Below, piece by piece: positions 7,132-15,493 of a stretch of DNA of 64,000 nt. The notes under the pieces are model-generated. The model was not told the DNA's origin. It did no database searches and worked only from the letters and a program-made list of their open reading frames with translations. How positions within the stretch are numbered: position 1 is the first letter of the stretch; each line of letters begins with the position of its first letter. The DNA comes from F23-D06 sp947165685. GTDB taxonomy: Bacteria > Bacteroidota > Bacteroidia > Bacteroidales > WCHB1-69. The position numbers were made by a program, and so were the translations under genes. The stretch lies in contig CAMVBK010000003.1 of NCBI GenBank assembly GCA_947165685.1, positions 62,001-126,000 on the forward strand. Reading direction: 5' to 3'.

Positions 7132-10100
7132 TTATTTCAGCTTCTTCGACTGCTCCTTCAACTGCTTGGTGAGTTTGGCAATCTCGGCGGTGTTGGCGGC
7201 CTTGTCCTTTCCGAGGATCTCGATGAGCTGGGCGAGGGCGGCAACGTAGGCAGCGGAGACTTCGCCGGACTCAATCTTCTCACCGTATTCGATGGCCGTG
7301 CGGAGGTTCTGGATGGCCTTCTCCTCGTTGTTGACCTCCTGATAGACTACCCCCTTGAGGAAGTAATTTTGGATGATGTCGTCCTCCACTTCGGCCTTGT
7401 ACTCGCTGTTGTAGAGCATCAGCAGCAGCTCGTTGGATTTGTCGAAGTAGTCTTGTGCAGATGGGACCATGTCGAGTTTGTAGAAGAGGGCGCCGTTGTT
7501 ACGGTATTGCACGGCGGTGCGGTAGGTCAGGTTCACGTCGCCGTCGTTGTTGAGTTCCTTCATCAGGTCGATGAGGGTGTCGCGGGTGTCGATAGCGCGG
7601 TAGTACCAGTTCTCGGAATGGGCGGTGTCCACCTCCTCGGCCATCATCTCGTAGCAGGATGCCAGCTTCGAATAGACCTCGGCCATGTTCCCTTGGTAGG
7701 TGCTCATAGCCGTGTCTTTGAACATGAACTCGTTGATGTTCAGGCAGTCTTTGTAGAGGTCGATGGCCTGCTGCACGGAGTCGTTATCGACATAGACGCG
7801 GGCGAGGTTGAACAGGCTGCGCAAGTAGGGGAGGTCCACCTCCTCGCCGGCATCGTTCAGCTCGATGATGCCGTTGGTGATGTCGTGGGCGTAAGTCAGG
7901 GCCTCCTCCTTGGAGATGTTTTCGCTGCCGAGCATGATTTCCGCGTTCTGCACCAGTCCCACGGCATAGTCGCTGCCGTATTCATAGAACTTGCGGTAAT
8001 AGTCGGTAAGACCGGCGATGGTGCGGTAGTAGCCGGCGACATTCTTCTCTTCCTTGTAGAAGTCGCCCATGATGGACTTGGCGCGCTCGTAGGTTTTCAG
8101 CGGTATGCGGAGATCGGTGCCTTCGTAGCAGGCCACCGACTTCTCCACCATCTGGCGGCACTTCTTGAGATCCTTGTTCTGGGCAGCCACCACGGCTTTG
8201 CCCCAGTACATCTCGCCCATTGAGGCGTTGGCATCCGTGTAGCCCAAGGCCACTGCCTTCCTGAAGAGTTTTTCGGCCTGCTTGTACTCCTTTTCGGCGG
8301 CGGTCATGTCGCCGGTGGCCTTGCGCACGTCGCCGATGTAGTAGTGCACGTTGCCCTTCATGCGGATATACTGCGGCATCATGCTGGTGGGGATTTGCGA
8401 CTCGAAGTCGAGGATTTTCTGGTAAGTCATTACCGCTTTGTCGTATTGGTTCTGGTAGAGGTGCGCATCGCCCATTTGCAGGTAGTTGCGCAGGTAGGGC
8501 TCCCACAGGTCGGGGTCGTTCGGGATGGCTTTTTCATAAAACTCGCAAGCCTGCATATAATAGCCCACGGCCTCGTCGTAGGCCTCCTCCTTGTAGAGCG
8601 ACTCGGCCAGTCCGTTGGCGTATTCGGCCTTGCTCACGAGGAACTTCTGCGGGTCGTTTCCGGTCTGGATGCGCAGCAGCCGGTCGGTGAAATCGGTGAA
8701 TTCATCAGTGAGTATGAACTGCTGGCTGGCGGTCAGATAGCCGTCAACCATGGCGTTGAAGCGCTGGTAGGTCCTGACGAAAGTCCCGGGGTAGAGGGCG
8801 TTCACGGCGTCGAAGCTGCGCTCGTAGCGGCGGAAGGCCTCCAAGGTCTTTTCATTGTCGCACTGCAGCATCAGGCAGGAGGCGAGCAACTGCGAGGCAA
8901 CCTGCACGTTCTGCAGTGTGAAGAGGTCTGGGAAGTCCTTTGACAGGCTGGTCGCCACGTCGTTGAGTTGCCGGATAATCTCCATCCGGCGGTTCTCGCC
9001 ACCCTCCATCTGCGGAGCCTCTTGCAGCCAGGCGAGGGCGGTCTCGGCCAGCTGGAGTTTCTGGAACAGGCTGGCGGTGTCGCGGTCGTAGTTCGCCTTG
9101 GCGGCGTTGTAAATCCCGTTGCACAGTTCAGACACGATGGAATCCGAGATATATTTCGGGAAATCCTTCACCATATTCAGCATGTGGCGATAGTTGTCGA
9201 TAATCTCTTGGTTGTGAATGTAAGAATCTGATTCATAATGCTTCAGATATTGCTTCAGGTCGGTCTTGGAGGCCTCTATCGTGTGGGTGGCCGACACGCT
9301 GTCTTCTAAAAGGCTATAGACGGCGTAGAGGTTTTTCTGTAGCCAGTAGAGGTTGCCCAGCGTCTTGTAGTGCGGATAATCGTGGTAGGACTTCTGGCTC
9401 GCGTTCAGCTGCATTTCGGCAGTGGATTTCAGCATGGCCTTGTCCAATGGTGCCATATACTGCGCGGGTGAAGGCTGGAAGACGGTGGAGAAGCGTGGGT
9501 TGCGGTTCTTGGGCCGTTCAATTTGAGCGATAGAGTCCGCGAGGTTGTAATGCAGGTTGCCTCTCAGGTCGAGGATGTATTCAACTGCCGCATCTGGGTT
9601 GTAGTGGTTTTCGTACAGGAGGCGGGTGTAGTCGCTGAGCTGTCCGTCATCCTTGGTGCCGAGGTTCAGTTCCTTCAGTTTGCGGTACAGGGAAATCCAT
9701 TCGAGGTTCGCGCGGCTGTTGTCGGTGGTGTCGATTTGTCTCCTGACCATGGCCACTGCGCTATCGACATCGCCGGTGCGGAGCACGCGCAGCGCTTCGG
9801 CGAATTGCGGTTTCTCAAACATATAGCAGGAGTAACGGCTCACGTCGTTGTTCACGTCTATCCAGCGCCACCAAAGCTGGGTGCCGGTGCCCATGACCGC
9901 CGACACGAGGTCGTTGTCGAGAGTGAGCCCTTCGTCTGGATGATTGCGGATGGAGTCCTTCACTTTGTTGAGGTAGTCCATCACCGCATCGTCGTACCAG
10001 AAACGGTAGAACTGCACCGACAGGTCCTCCACTTCCTTGCGGTATTTGTCCCTTTCGGCCAGATAGTATTTGATGGTGTCCGTCGTTTGGAATTCGGTGT

Positions 10101-10377
10101 AGTAAGACTCCGGCGTGCGGCCAATCTGGACGTATCCGTCGAGTTTCCACTGTTCCAACGGCAGGTAGGCCCCTTTCTTGTCAACAGTGAGGTTGGCCAC
10201 GGCCACGCCCTTAGCATTGGTGGTGAGTTGCTGCCCGTAAAGCGAGGAGACGGCCCCCGCAATGGGTTGCCTGGTGTCGAAGTCCAGCACTTGATATACC
10301 TGTTTGACCTGGGCGGAGGCGGTCATCGCCAGCGCTGAAAGTGCCAACACTATGATTGCTTTTGCCATGTTTTTCAT
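7132..10377 (-). CDS. large exported TPR-repeat protein
   Basis: 1081 residues with a signal peptide (MKNMAKAIIVLALSALAMTASAQ). The N-terminal ~100 residues look like a carboxypeptidase-regulatory or Ig-like strand domain (DTRQPIAGAVSSLYGQQ). The rest is helical, with several tetratricopeptide-like units in the second half (for example EEAYDEAVGYYMQACEFY, NQYDKAVMTYQKIL, ADSVQQAIDLYKDCL-type helices). It ends in a lysine-rich tail (KQLKEQSKKLK). Likely periplasmic or surface-associated scaffold. No enzymatic motif seen. It stands alone between the AAA gene and the four-helix-bundle gene; a heptamer repeat lies 15 bp upstream of its start. Confidence 0.8.
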   Translation of the reverse strand: MKNMAKAIIVLALSALAMTASAQVKQVYQVLDFDTRQPIAGAVSSLYGQQLTTNAKGVAVANLTVDKKGAYLPLEQWKLDGYVQIGRTPESYYTEFQTTDTIKYYLAERDKYRKEVEDLSVQFYRFWYDDAVMDYLNKVKDSIRNHPDEGLTLDNDLVSAVMGTGTQLWWRWIDVNNDVSRYSCYMFEKPQFAEALRVLRTGDVDSAVAMVRRQIDTTDNSRANLEWISLYRKLKELNLGTKDDGQLSDYTRLLYENHYNPDAAVEYILDLRGNLHYNLADSIAQIERPKNRNPRFSTVFQPSPAQYMAPLDKAMLKSTAEMQLNASQKSYHDYPHYKTLGNLYWLQKNLYAVYSLLEDSVSATHTIEASKTDLKQYLKHYESDSYIHNQEIIDNYRHMLNMVKDFPKYISDSIVSELCNGIYNAAKANYDRDTASLFQKLQLAETALAWLQEAPQMEGGENRRMEIIRQLNDVATSLSKDFPDLFTLQNVQVASQLLASCLMLQCDNEKTLEAFRRYERSFDAVNALYPGTFVRTYQRFNAMVDGYLTASQQFILTDEFTDFTDRLLRIQTGNDPQKFLVSKAEYANGLAESLYKEEAYDEAVGYYMQACEFYEKAIPNDPDLWEPYLRNYLQMGDAHLYQNQYDKAVMTYQKILDFESQIPTSMMPQYIRMKGNVHYYIGDVRKATGDMTAAEKEYKQAEKLFRKAVALGYTDANASMGEMYWGKAVVAAQNKDLKKCRQMVEKSVACYEGTDLRIPLKTYERAKSIMGDFYKEEKNVAGYYRTIAGLTDYYRKFYEYGSDYAVGLVQNAEIMLGSENISKEEALTYAHDITNGIIELNDAGEEVDLPYLRSLFNLARVYVDNDSVQQAIDLYKDCLNINEFMFKDTAMSTYQGNMAEVYSKLASCYEMMAEEVDTAHSENWYYRAIDTRDTLIDLMKELNNDGDVNLTYRTAVQYRNNGALFYKLDMVPSAQDYFDKSNELLLMLYNSEYKAEVEDDIIQNYFLKGVVYQEVNNEEKAIQNLRTAIEYGEKIESGEVSAAYVAALAQLIEILGKDKAANTAEIAKLTKQLKEQSKKLK

Positions 10378-10391
10378 ATCGACGTGTTTTT

Positions 10392-10412
10392 AATGTACAA
10401 TGTATAATGTAT
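10392..10412. repeat. left arm of inverted heptamer repeats (3 x 7 bp)
   Basis: Three 7-bp units: aatgtac, aatgtat, aatgtat. Bases 10392-10411 are the exact reverse complement of 10741-10760, so the four-helix-bundle gene is framed by a perfect 20-bp inverted repeat. Confidence 0.85.
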
Positions 10413-10418
10413 AGGGGG

Positions 10419-10682
10419 TTATTGATGCGTTTGTCTGGATTTAGTTTCTTTTTTCAAGGATTCGCGTGCAGACTTGATGATGGATATGTTCATTTTGGCA
10501 ATAAACGCAGCCTTGGACTGTGCCAGCGACGCTTCCTTTGCATTCGCACCAATGCTCAATCCCGAACGCACTATTTGTTTCGAAATGACAAACTCCTTTT
10601 TCTCCTTCTGCAAATATTCGTACAACCTAATCATTCTCAAAGCAAACGCCTTGCTCTTTCCCAAAATCAAATTCTCTCTCAT
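10419..10682 (-). CDS. four-helix-bundle protein (S23 / TIGR02436-like), shortened
   Basis: 87 residues. The pattern KSKAFALRMIRLYEYL, then EFVISKQIVRSGLSIGANAKEA, then SKAAFIAKMNISIIKSARE is typical of the four-helix-bundle family first seen as an ORF in 23S rRNA intervening sequences. Family members are usually ~115-125 residues; here the sequence ends soon after the third helix (ESLKKETKSRQTHQ), so the fourth helix is missing and the gene is truncated or ends abnormally. These genes occur as scattered, mobile-looking insertions in Bacteroidota; the flanking perfect inverted repeats fit that. The biochemical role of free-standing members is unknown. Confidence 0.8.
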   Translation of the reverse strand: MRENLILGKSKAFALRMIRLYEYLQKEKKEFVISKQIVRSGLSIGANAKEASLAQSKAAFIAKMNISIIKSARESLKKETKSRQTHQ

Positions 10683-10713
10683 TTCTCAAACCTTTTAGTT
10701 TTTTACAAGCCAA

Positions 10714-10762
10714 ACATTGAACATTGCTCATTATTCACTGTACATTATACATTGTACATTGA
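10714..10762. repeat. right arm: 7 x 7-bp tandem array abutting the lptB stop
   Basis: Seven consecutive degenerate heptamers with consensus acattgt (acattga, acattgc, tcattat, tcactgt, acattat, acattgt, acattga). The array ends at 10762 and the lptB stop codon begins at 10765-10763 on the minus strand, so it lies directly 3' of lptB. Its last 20 bp pair with 10392-10411. Confidence 0.8.
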
Positions 10763-11497
10763 TCACCTCCTCAGCTCGAAGTTCGATCCGAGATAGACCT
10801 TTTTCACCACGGGGTCGGCGGCAAGTTCCTCGGCGGTGCCGTCCTTGAGCACGCGGCCTTCGAACAGGAGGTAGGCGCGGTCGGTGATGGAGAGGGTTTC
10901 GTGGACGTTGTGGTCGGTGATGACGACCCCGATGTGACGTTCCTTCAGTTTGCGGATGATGCCCTGGATGTCCTCCACGGCGATGGGATCGACCCCGGCG
11001 AAGGGCTCGTCGAGGAGGATGAACTTGGGGTCGGAGGCGAGGCAGCGGGCGATCTCCACGCGCCGGCGCTCACCGCCGGAAAGGTTGTTTCCCTTGTTCT
11101 TGCGCACTTTTTCGATGTTGAACTCCGCGATCAGGCTCTCCAGTTTCTCCTTTTGCTGGGCCTTGGTCATGCCGCTGAACTCGAGGATGGCCCGGATGTT
11201 GTCCTCCACGGTCAGCTGCCGGAACACCGATGCCTCCTGCGGCAGGTAGGCGATGCCCATCTGCGCGCGCTTGTACATCGGTTCCTCCGAAATGTCCTTG
11301 TCGTCGAGGAAGATGCGGCCCGAGAATGGTTTGATCAGCCCCACGATCATGTAGAACGAGGTGGTCTTGCCCGCGCCGTTCGGTCCGAGCAGCCCCACGA
11401 TCTCGCCCTGCGTGAAGTTGATGGAGACCTCGTTGACGACTGTCCTGCTCTTGTATTTCTTGACTAACTTGTCGGTGCGGATGACGTGGTTTTCCAT
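10763..11497 (-). CDS. lptB: LPS export ABC transporter ATP-binding protein LptB
   Basis: 244 residues, normal length for LptB. Walker A GPNGAGKT, Q-loop LPQEASVF, signature LSGGERRR, Walker B ILLDEPFAGVDP and the H-loop ITDHNV are all intact. The DEPFAGVDPIAV sequence is characteristic of LptB rather than LivG-type ATPases. It powers LptFG-dependent movement of lipopolysaccharide from the inner membrane to the outer membrane. It starts 1 bp after the upstream SRPBCC gene stops, so the two form an operon. No lptF/G/A/C genes are adjacent. Confidence 0.93.
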   Translation of the reverse strand: MENHVIRTDKLVKKYKSRTVVNEVSINFTQGEIVGLLGPNGAGKTTSFYMIVGLIKPFSGRIFLDDKDISEEPMYKRAQMGIAYLPQEASVFRQLTVEDNIRAILEFSGMTKAQQKEKLESLIAEFNIEKVRKNKGNNLSGGERRRVEIARCLASDPKFILLDEPFAGVDPIAVEDIQGIIRKLKERHIGVVITDHNVHETLSITDRAYLLFEGRVLKDGTAEELAADPVVKKVYLGSNFELRR

Positions 11498-11498
11498 A

Positions 11499-11903
11499 TC
11501 AGTTCTTTTCGATATACGTCTTCAGATATTGCAGGGCGGTGTCCATGAACTTGTCCACCAGCCCTTTGACCATGGGCTTCAGGAAGAACGGCACGTCGAT
11601 GTCGGCCTGTCCCCACAGACGGCTTTCCTCGCCGCACGGGGCGATGTCGAACGTCACTTTCGCCGAGACGGGCTTGTCGGTTTCCGCCATATAGACGACC
11701 CGGCTGCAGGGCACCTGTTCGGCGAGGGTGAGCTGGCATTGGATTTGGTCCTGCACGTTGAAGCGGCAGCCGTTCTCCAGCCGCTCGAACCCCGTGACCC
11801 CGGGGATGTTGTCCAACGGGTTTTGGAAGAACTGTGTCAGCACCCGATAGACCTTTTCGGCGCTGGCCTCGATGACCTGTTCTGAACTGTTGATTTGAAG
11901 CAT
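11499..11903 (-). CDS. SRPBCC (START-like) family protein
   Basis: 134 residues with the beginning NSSEQVIEASAEKVYRVLTQ and a C-terminal long helix (PMVKGLVDKFMDTALQYLKTY), the usual layout of a START/polyketide-cyclase-like helix-grip fold that encloses a hydrophobic ligand. First gene of the lptB operon and 1 bp from lptB, which hints at an envelope lipid-related role but does not prove it. Cytosolic, no signal peptide. The ligand is unknown. Confidence 0.75.
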   Translation of the reverse strand: MLQINSSEQVIEASAEKVYRVLTQFFQNPLDNIPGVTGFERLENGCRFNVQDQIQCQLTLAEQVPCSRVVYMAETDKPVSAKVTFDIAPCGEESRLWGQADIDVPFFLKPMVKGLVDKFMDTALQYLKTYIEKN

Positions 11904-11926
11904 ATCTTACTCGTTAAATGAACTTG

Positions 11927-11934
11927 CAAAAATA
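11927..11934 (-). promoter_or_regulatory. -7 box TATTTTTG for the SRPBCC-lptB operon
   Basis: Minus-strand TATTTTTG, 23 bp upstream of the ATG at 11903; exact TAnnTTTG consensus. Confidence 0.65.
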
Positions 11935-12044
11935 CATTTTTTTCGAGGTGGAACGGCACAAGGGGATTTTTCCGCAGGGCTTGCGCGTCGTTTTTTTTGA
12001 CTTGGACTATTGACGATGGCTCAAACTTCTGTGAACGCCTTTTT

Positions 12045-12509
12045 TTATTGCCTTTTTGGGCGAGCCGTCACAGGGGGGCGGCGCTTCCAAGCGTCGCCAA
12101 AATTACTAATTTCTAATTGCGGCAGCTTGTTGTTCGAGACCCTCCCGTCGGCGTAGTAGTAGCGCATCTCGCCGTTGCTGGAGAACACGCCCTCGTTGCC
12201 GAGAAATTGTCCTGACCCCGGCATGTCGTCCACCGAGCCAATCCCGTGCACAAAACCGACAAAGTCACGGTACCACGGAAAAAATACCTCCTCCCCGCTC
12301 GGGTCCACCCACTGCAGCGGGTTGTTCAAACAGTACGAGTACCGGTTGTAGCTCTGCGTGAAGTCGGGCAGTTGCACGAAATTGTCGGGGGAGAAGAAGC
12401 GGGCGATCACGGGGTCGTACAGGCGGCCGTTCATGTTGATGACCTTCAGGCCGTCGTAGTGCTCGTGGCCGGTGAAGTTATGTGTGTGATTTCTAACAAC
12501 TTTATTCAT
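12045..12509 (-). CDS. RHS-core fragment with short unrelated tail
   Basis: 154 residues. Residues ~10-70 are a strong RHS core (FTGHEHYDGLKVINMNGRLYDPVIARFFSPDN ... YSYCLNNPLQWVDPSGE). The encoding DNA at 12292-12477 is a near-perfect copy of 14891-15076. After the core comes a short region with FSSNGEMRYYYADGRVSNNKLPQ, also present in the gene ending at 12969, and then a basic tail. There is no room for a toxin domain and no immunity gene follows. This looks like the displaced remnant of a tip after recombination. The start is uncertain. Confidence 0.6.
   Translation of the reverse strand: MNKVVRNHTHNFTGHEHYDGLKVINMNGRLYDPVIARFFSPDNFVQLPDFTQSYNRYSYCLNNPLQWVDPSGEEVFFPWYRDFVGFVHGIGSVDDMPGSGQFLGNEGVFSSNGEMRYYYADGRVSNNKLPQLEISNFGDAWKRRPPVTARPKRQ
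12119..12185. repeat. 67-bp direct repeat, copy 1 (RHS tail segment)
   Basis: Matches 13541-13607 with a single mismatch (gtag versus gaag). It encodes FSSNGEMRYYYADGRVSNN on the minus strand. The left edge adjoins three degenerate heptamers (aattact, aatttct, aattgcg) at 12101-12121. Confidence 0.85.
12292..12477. repeat. 186-bp direct repeat, copy 1 (RHS core)
   Basis: Aligns to 14891-15076 over 186 bp with one mismatch (t/g near 12454). Both copies encode the RHS core on the minus strand. Such identity between coding copies indicates recent duplication or gene conversion. Confidence 0.9.
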
Positions 12510-12514
12510 TTCCT

Positions 12515-12967
12515 TTATAAGACTTTCGCATTGATTAATAACGACAGCATAAAGAAAGCAACAATTATCATAGTATGTAAGAGGGCAATGGCTACAACGA
12601 GAACCATCGGTAAGACTCTTTTCAAGTTTTCAATAGATTTAACAAAAGATTCCCCGGCATAAGACAAGAACACTTCCTTTTTTTTTGCTGATGATTTTAT
12701 GGTGTAATGATCGATTACAGACAGTGAAATTACAACTAAAAGCACACCTATAAAAACAAAAAGGTAATATTCACTGTAATATTGCAATACAAGATTTGGA
12801 AAGAAAAAAGGAACAATACTCCACAACACGATCCAAATATGAAATCCCAATAATCCCAAAGCACTTGATAGTGTGGAATACATTATTTCAAGAGAAAGCC
12901 ATTGATACGCTCTACTAAGCCATTTCAACCACCATGAAAAGTGAATATTTTTTGCTTGAGAATCCAT
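12515..12967 (-). CDS. four-helix integral membrane protein, candidate immunity protein
   Basis: 150 residues from the ATG at 12967, which lies 1 bp after the stop of the upstream RHS-tip gene. At least three, probably four, hydrophobic segments: around LGLLGFHIWIVLWSIVPFFF, LFVFIGVLLVVISLSV, and VLPMVLVVAIALLHTMIIVAFFML. The loops are short. No family recognised. A polytopic membrane protein tightly coupled to an effector with hydrophobic C-terminal helices fits an immunity protein against a membrane-acting toxin; this is inference from context. Confidence 0.7.
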   Translation of the reverse strand: MDSQAKNIHFSWWLKWLSRAYQWLSLEIMYSTLSSALGLLGFHIWIVLWSIVPFFFPNLVLQYYSEYYLFVFIGVLLVVISLSVIDHYTIKSSAKKKEVFLSYAGESFVKSIENLKRVLPMVLVVAIALLHTMIIVAFFMLSLLINAKVL

Positions 12968-12968
12968 G

Positions 12969-13682
12969 TTAATACATCTTTCCAAAACCGCCGAAGCTAT
13001 CTGTTGATACGTCTAATATAAAATATGTAGTACTAATTGCAAATCCTAAAGGACCGCCAAAGACACCTAAACAAGTCATGGCAAAATCTATCCCGAATTT
13101 TGTTGTTGCCTCCCATGAAAATCCATGATTGTTGGTATATGTAAATAAATCATATCCTTCAAGACCAATAGATACAGCTGCCAATCCATTTCCTGTCCAC
13201 TTTGCCACGCTTTTGAGTGCTTTACCTGACTGTCCGATAGAATGGTTATATCTCCATGTCCTTTTAGATTCAGAAAGATTTTTAAACTTACGCCATGTCC
13301 TAGCAGATTTATACTTGCTCCTGGCTGCAAATTCAATCAGATGATACTGCGTTCCAACAGAGACTGATAACCCGTTCAACCCGTTGATATATCCGGGATT
13401 TATGGGAGCCATATATTGGAAAGTGGTAGAGAAGCTGCCCGTCTGTCCGGAGGGGTCGCCGATGCGGTAGAAGCCCGCGCCGCGCATGGGGAAAGAGGGG
13501 AAGGCAAGCTCCGATGGATTCCCCCGGTCGATGAACACCTGCGGCAGCTTGTTGTTCGAGACCCTCCCGTCGGCGAAGTAGTAGCGCATCTCGCCGTTGC
13601 TGGAGAAGCCGTGTGTCTCCGCGTATCGCACGGATCGCGCGGATAATTCCTCAGGGCTGTATGTTCGGGGCGGGTTCGTCAT
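12969..13682 (-). CDS. RHS-linked effector with hydrophobic, possibly pore-forming C-terminus
   Basis: 237 residues from the ATG at 13682 (18 bp after a TACTTTTG box; an upstream TTG in frame is less likely). The N-terminus has no full RHS core, only the shared tail motif FSSNGEMRYYFADGRVSNNKLPQ encoded by a 67-bp repeat. A proline/glycine-rich middle follows (MRGAGFYRIGDPSGQ). The C-terminal ~80 residues contain two glycine-rich hydrophobic stretches (GLAAVSIGLEGYDLF; MTCLGVFGGPLGFAISTTYF), as in pore-forming or membrane-inserting toxins. The membrane protein directly downstream is its probable immunity partner. Toxin family not identified. Confidence 0.65.
   Translation of the reverse strand: MTNPPRTYSPEELSARSVRYAETHGFSSNGEMRYYFADGRVSNNKLPQVFIDRGNPSELAFPSFPMRGAGFYRIGDPSGQTGSFSTTFQYMAPINPGYINGLNGLSVSVGTQYHLIEFAARSKYKSARTWRKFKNLSESKRTWRYNHSIGQSGKALKSVAKWTGNGLAAVSIGLEGYDLFTYTNNHGFSWEATTKFGIDFAMTCLGVFGGPLGFAISTTYFILDVSTDSFGGFGKMY
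13541..13607. repeat. 67-bp direct repeat, copy 2
   Basis: Partner of 12119-12185. Lies near the 5' end of the effector gene that ends at 12969. Confidence 0.85.
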
Positions 13683-13700
13683 TTTTCTACAATTCCGTCG

Positions 13701-13708
13701 CAAAAGTA
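13701..13708 (-). promoter_or_regulatory. -7 box TACTTTTG for the membrane-effector cassette
   Basis: Minus-strand TACTTTTG, exact TAnnTTTG form, 18 bp upstream of the ATG at 13682. It decides the start against the in-frame TTG that overlaps the box. Confidence 0.6.
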
Positions 13709-13823
13709 CGATTTATTTGGTTTGATGTGCGAAATTTGTAGCGTAATATATGAACACTTCTGATGGCTTCTGATGATTCGGTTGATTCTTCTGGCAATTA
13801 TGGCATTGACCACTCGTTTTGCA

Positions 13824-14495
13824 TTAAGGTTCAAAGATGTCATCGTCAAATTCAATGTCAAAGATATTACCTTGAGGAGATGTTGGGTCGTCTGATGTTT
13901 GTGTTTTAATCAACCACCGTTCGTCGAAAGAGGTTGGATAAGGACAGCGTTTTCTGTATTTCAATTTATCTTTTTCATAATATGGGGCTTTAAGAGTGTT
14001 GTATTTGAGAATCTCATATTCATTTGTTTTTTCATCAAAATAAAGCAGGGAGATGGAACCTTTCAATATTGAAATAATTTTGTTGCTGGCCAGTTTTATA
14101 TCTTCTATGATAATTTTTTTATCACAAGGAAGAACTTCATCTGAAAATGCCGCCACTAACCAAGCTGAAGACACACTGTTTGATTTTCGAATTGTTTCAT
14201 CACAAGTAATAAAGGGTATTGTGTCCTTGCTGTTGTTAAAAAGAAGGAAAAAAGGAGTCTTGTCGTTGTCTAACAATGATGAGTCTTCAGTTTGGATTTT
14301 CATATATAATAGGTGGTAATAGATTTGGTACAAATTAATGTTGAGTCTCACGGATGATTCCCCGATATAATTTACCCTATCGAATTCATCGTTTACATAT
14401 ACAACTTCTTTTACGGTTATTGCTGCTTGAGCATTCACTCGAACAGATAATACTGAAACAATAGACGCCATCAGCGCAACCAAGATCCTGTTCAT
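13824..14495 (-). CDS. exported protein of unknown function, candidate immunity protein
   Basis: 223 residues with a signal peptide (MNRILVALMASIVSVLSVRVNAQ). The mature region is acidic, with an acidic tail (FDIEFDDDIFEP). No family recognised. It starts 11 bp after the stop of the RHS effector reading frame at 14507 and is transcribed with it, the usual location of an immunity gene. An exported immunity protein implies a toxin that acts in, or passes through, the periplasm. Confidence 0.65.
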   Translation of the reverse strand: MNRILVALMASIVSVLSVRVNAQAAITVKEVVYVNDEFDRVNYIGESSVRLNINLYQIYYHLLYMKIQTEDSSLLDNDKTPFFLLFNNSKDTIPFITCDETIRKSNSVSSAWLVAAFSDEVLPCDKKIIIEDIKLASNKIISILKGSISLLYFDEKTNEYEILKYNTLKAPYYEKDKLKYRKRCPYPTSFDERWLIKTQTSDDPTSPQGNIFDIEFDDDIFEP

Positions 14496-14506
14496 ACGAC
14501 AATTGC

Positions 14507-15486
14507 TTAATACTTTTTATATAATTGAGGATTTCCACTGACGACTTTTTTGAATTTTGCACTGGTTTTGGCATATATTTCTTGTGCTCGTTGATAAGCG
14601 ACAGCATAAGATTCTCTTTGGAAAGGTGTCAAATTATTGAATTCCACTATGCCTAATTCCTTACATTGTTTCATGTGCCCTATTTCATTATCATAACTGC
14701 TTTTTATATCGTAATAGTTGTCCAAAAAAGAAAATTGCGAGAAATCATTCGCACACCATCGTTACCTACCCAAGACATGTTGTCCTTGATTTGATTCCAA
14801 AAATCACGATTGATGATGTGAATTTTACCATCATCAATCCCATCTGTGCCTAAAAACACGCCATATTGGTCAAAATAATCCCCAAACATCTCCCCGCTCG
14901 GGTCCACCCACTGCAGCGGGTTGTTCAAACAGTACGAGTACCGGTTGTAGCTCTGCGTGAAGTCGGGCAGTTGCACGAAATTGTCGGGGGAGAAGAAGCG
15001 GGCGATCACGGGGTCGTACAGGCGGCCGTTCATGTTGATGACCTTCAGGCCGGCGTAGTGCTCGTGGCCGGTGAAGCCGCGGTCGAAACGGAAGGTCTCT
15101 GCCAATTGGCCTGGCTCGCCCTCTGCAAACACCGTCCAGTCGGCATCGGTCTTCACGTTGCCCCACGGGTCGAAGTGCAAAGCGCGGACCACCTGCTTGC
15201 CGCTGTTGGTGATGTGCGTGTAGCTGCCGAAACGGTCGGGATGCACGTAGTACATACTGTCAATGCCGTTGCGGCGCACGCAGATGGCGGCGAGGCCGTT
15301 TACACCATAGACGTAGTTGTAATGGGTGGTCACCCCGCCGGCTTCCACCTCCTTCTCGTAGTTGGAGCTGATGTGGTAGCGGGTGCGCACCACATGCCCG
15401 TGGTATTTGAACACTGCCTTCACCCGCTGTCCGTCGGCACCGTACTCCAACAGGAACGGCTGCTTGATTACGTGTCGTGTTTTCAT
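14507..15486 (-). pseudogene. RHS-core protein with unique tip, frameshifted at a T6 tract
   Basis: The 5' part (15486 to 14704) encodes 260 residues: YD-like repeats (YGADGQRVKAVFKYHG, YVYGVNGLAAICVRRNG), RHS segments (MYYVHPDRFGSYTHITN, HFDPWGNVKTDADWT) and the RHS core ending VDPSGE, then a unique tip. Near the end it meets a run of six T on the minus strand (14724-14729) and stops in WTTITI. In the adjacent frame the protein continues without an intervening stop (LDNYYDIKSSYDNEIGHMKQ ... YAVAYQRAQEIY) to 14507. A single-base change in the tract would restore one ~325-residue protein. This may be a mutation, slippage-based switching or a sequencing error. The tip family is not recognised. 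Confidence 0.7.
14891..15076. repeat. 186-bp direct repeat, copy 2 (RHS core)
   Basis: Partner of 12292-12477; the two copies are about 2.6 kb apart in the same orientation and could recombine to delete the cassettes between them. Confidence 0.9.
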
Positions 15487-15493
15487 GACTATG

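Noticed and set aside
13679..13861. Minus-strand 60-codon frame between the exported immunity candidate and the next effector
   Set aside because: It overlaps both the end of the upstream gene and the promoter box at 13701, and its composition is unlike its neighbours; treated as intergenic.
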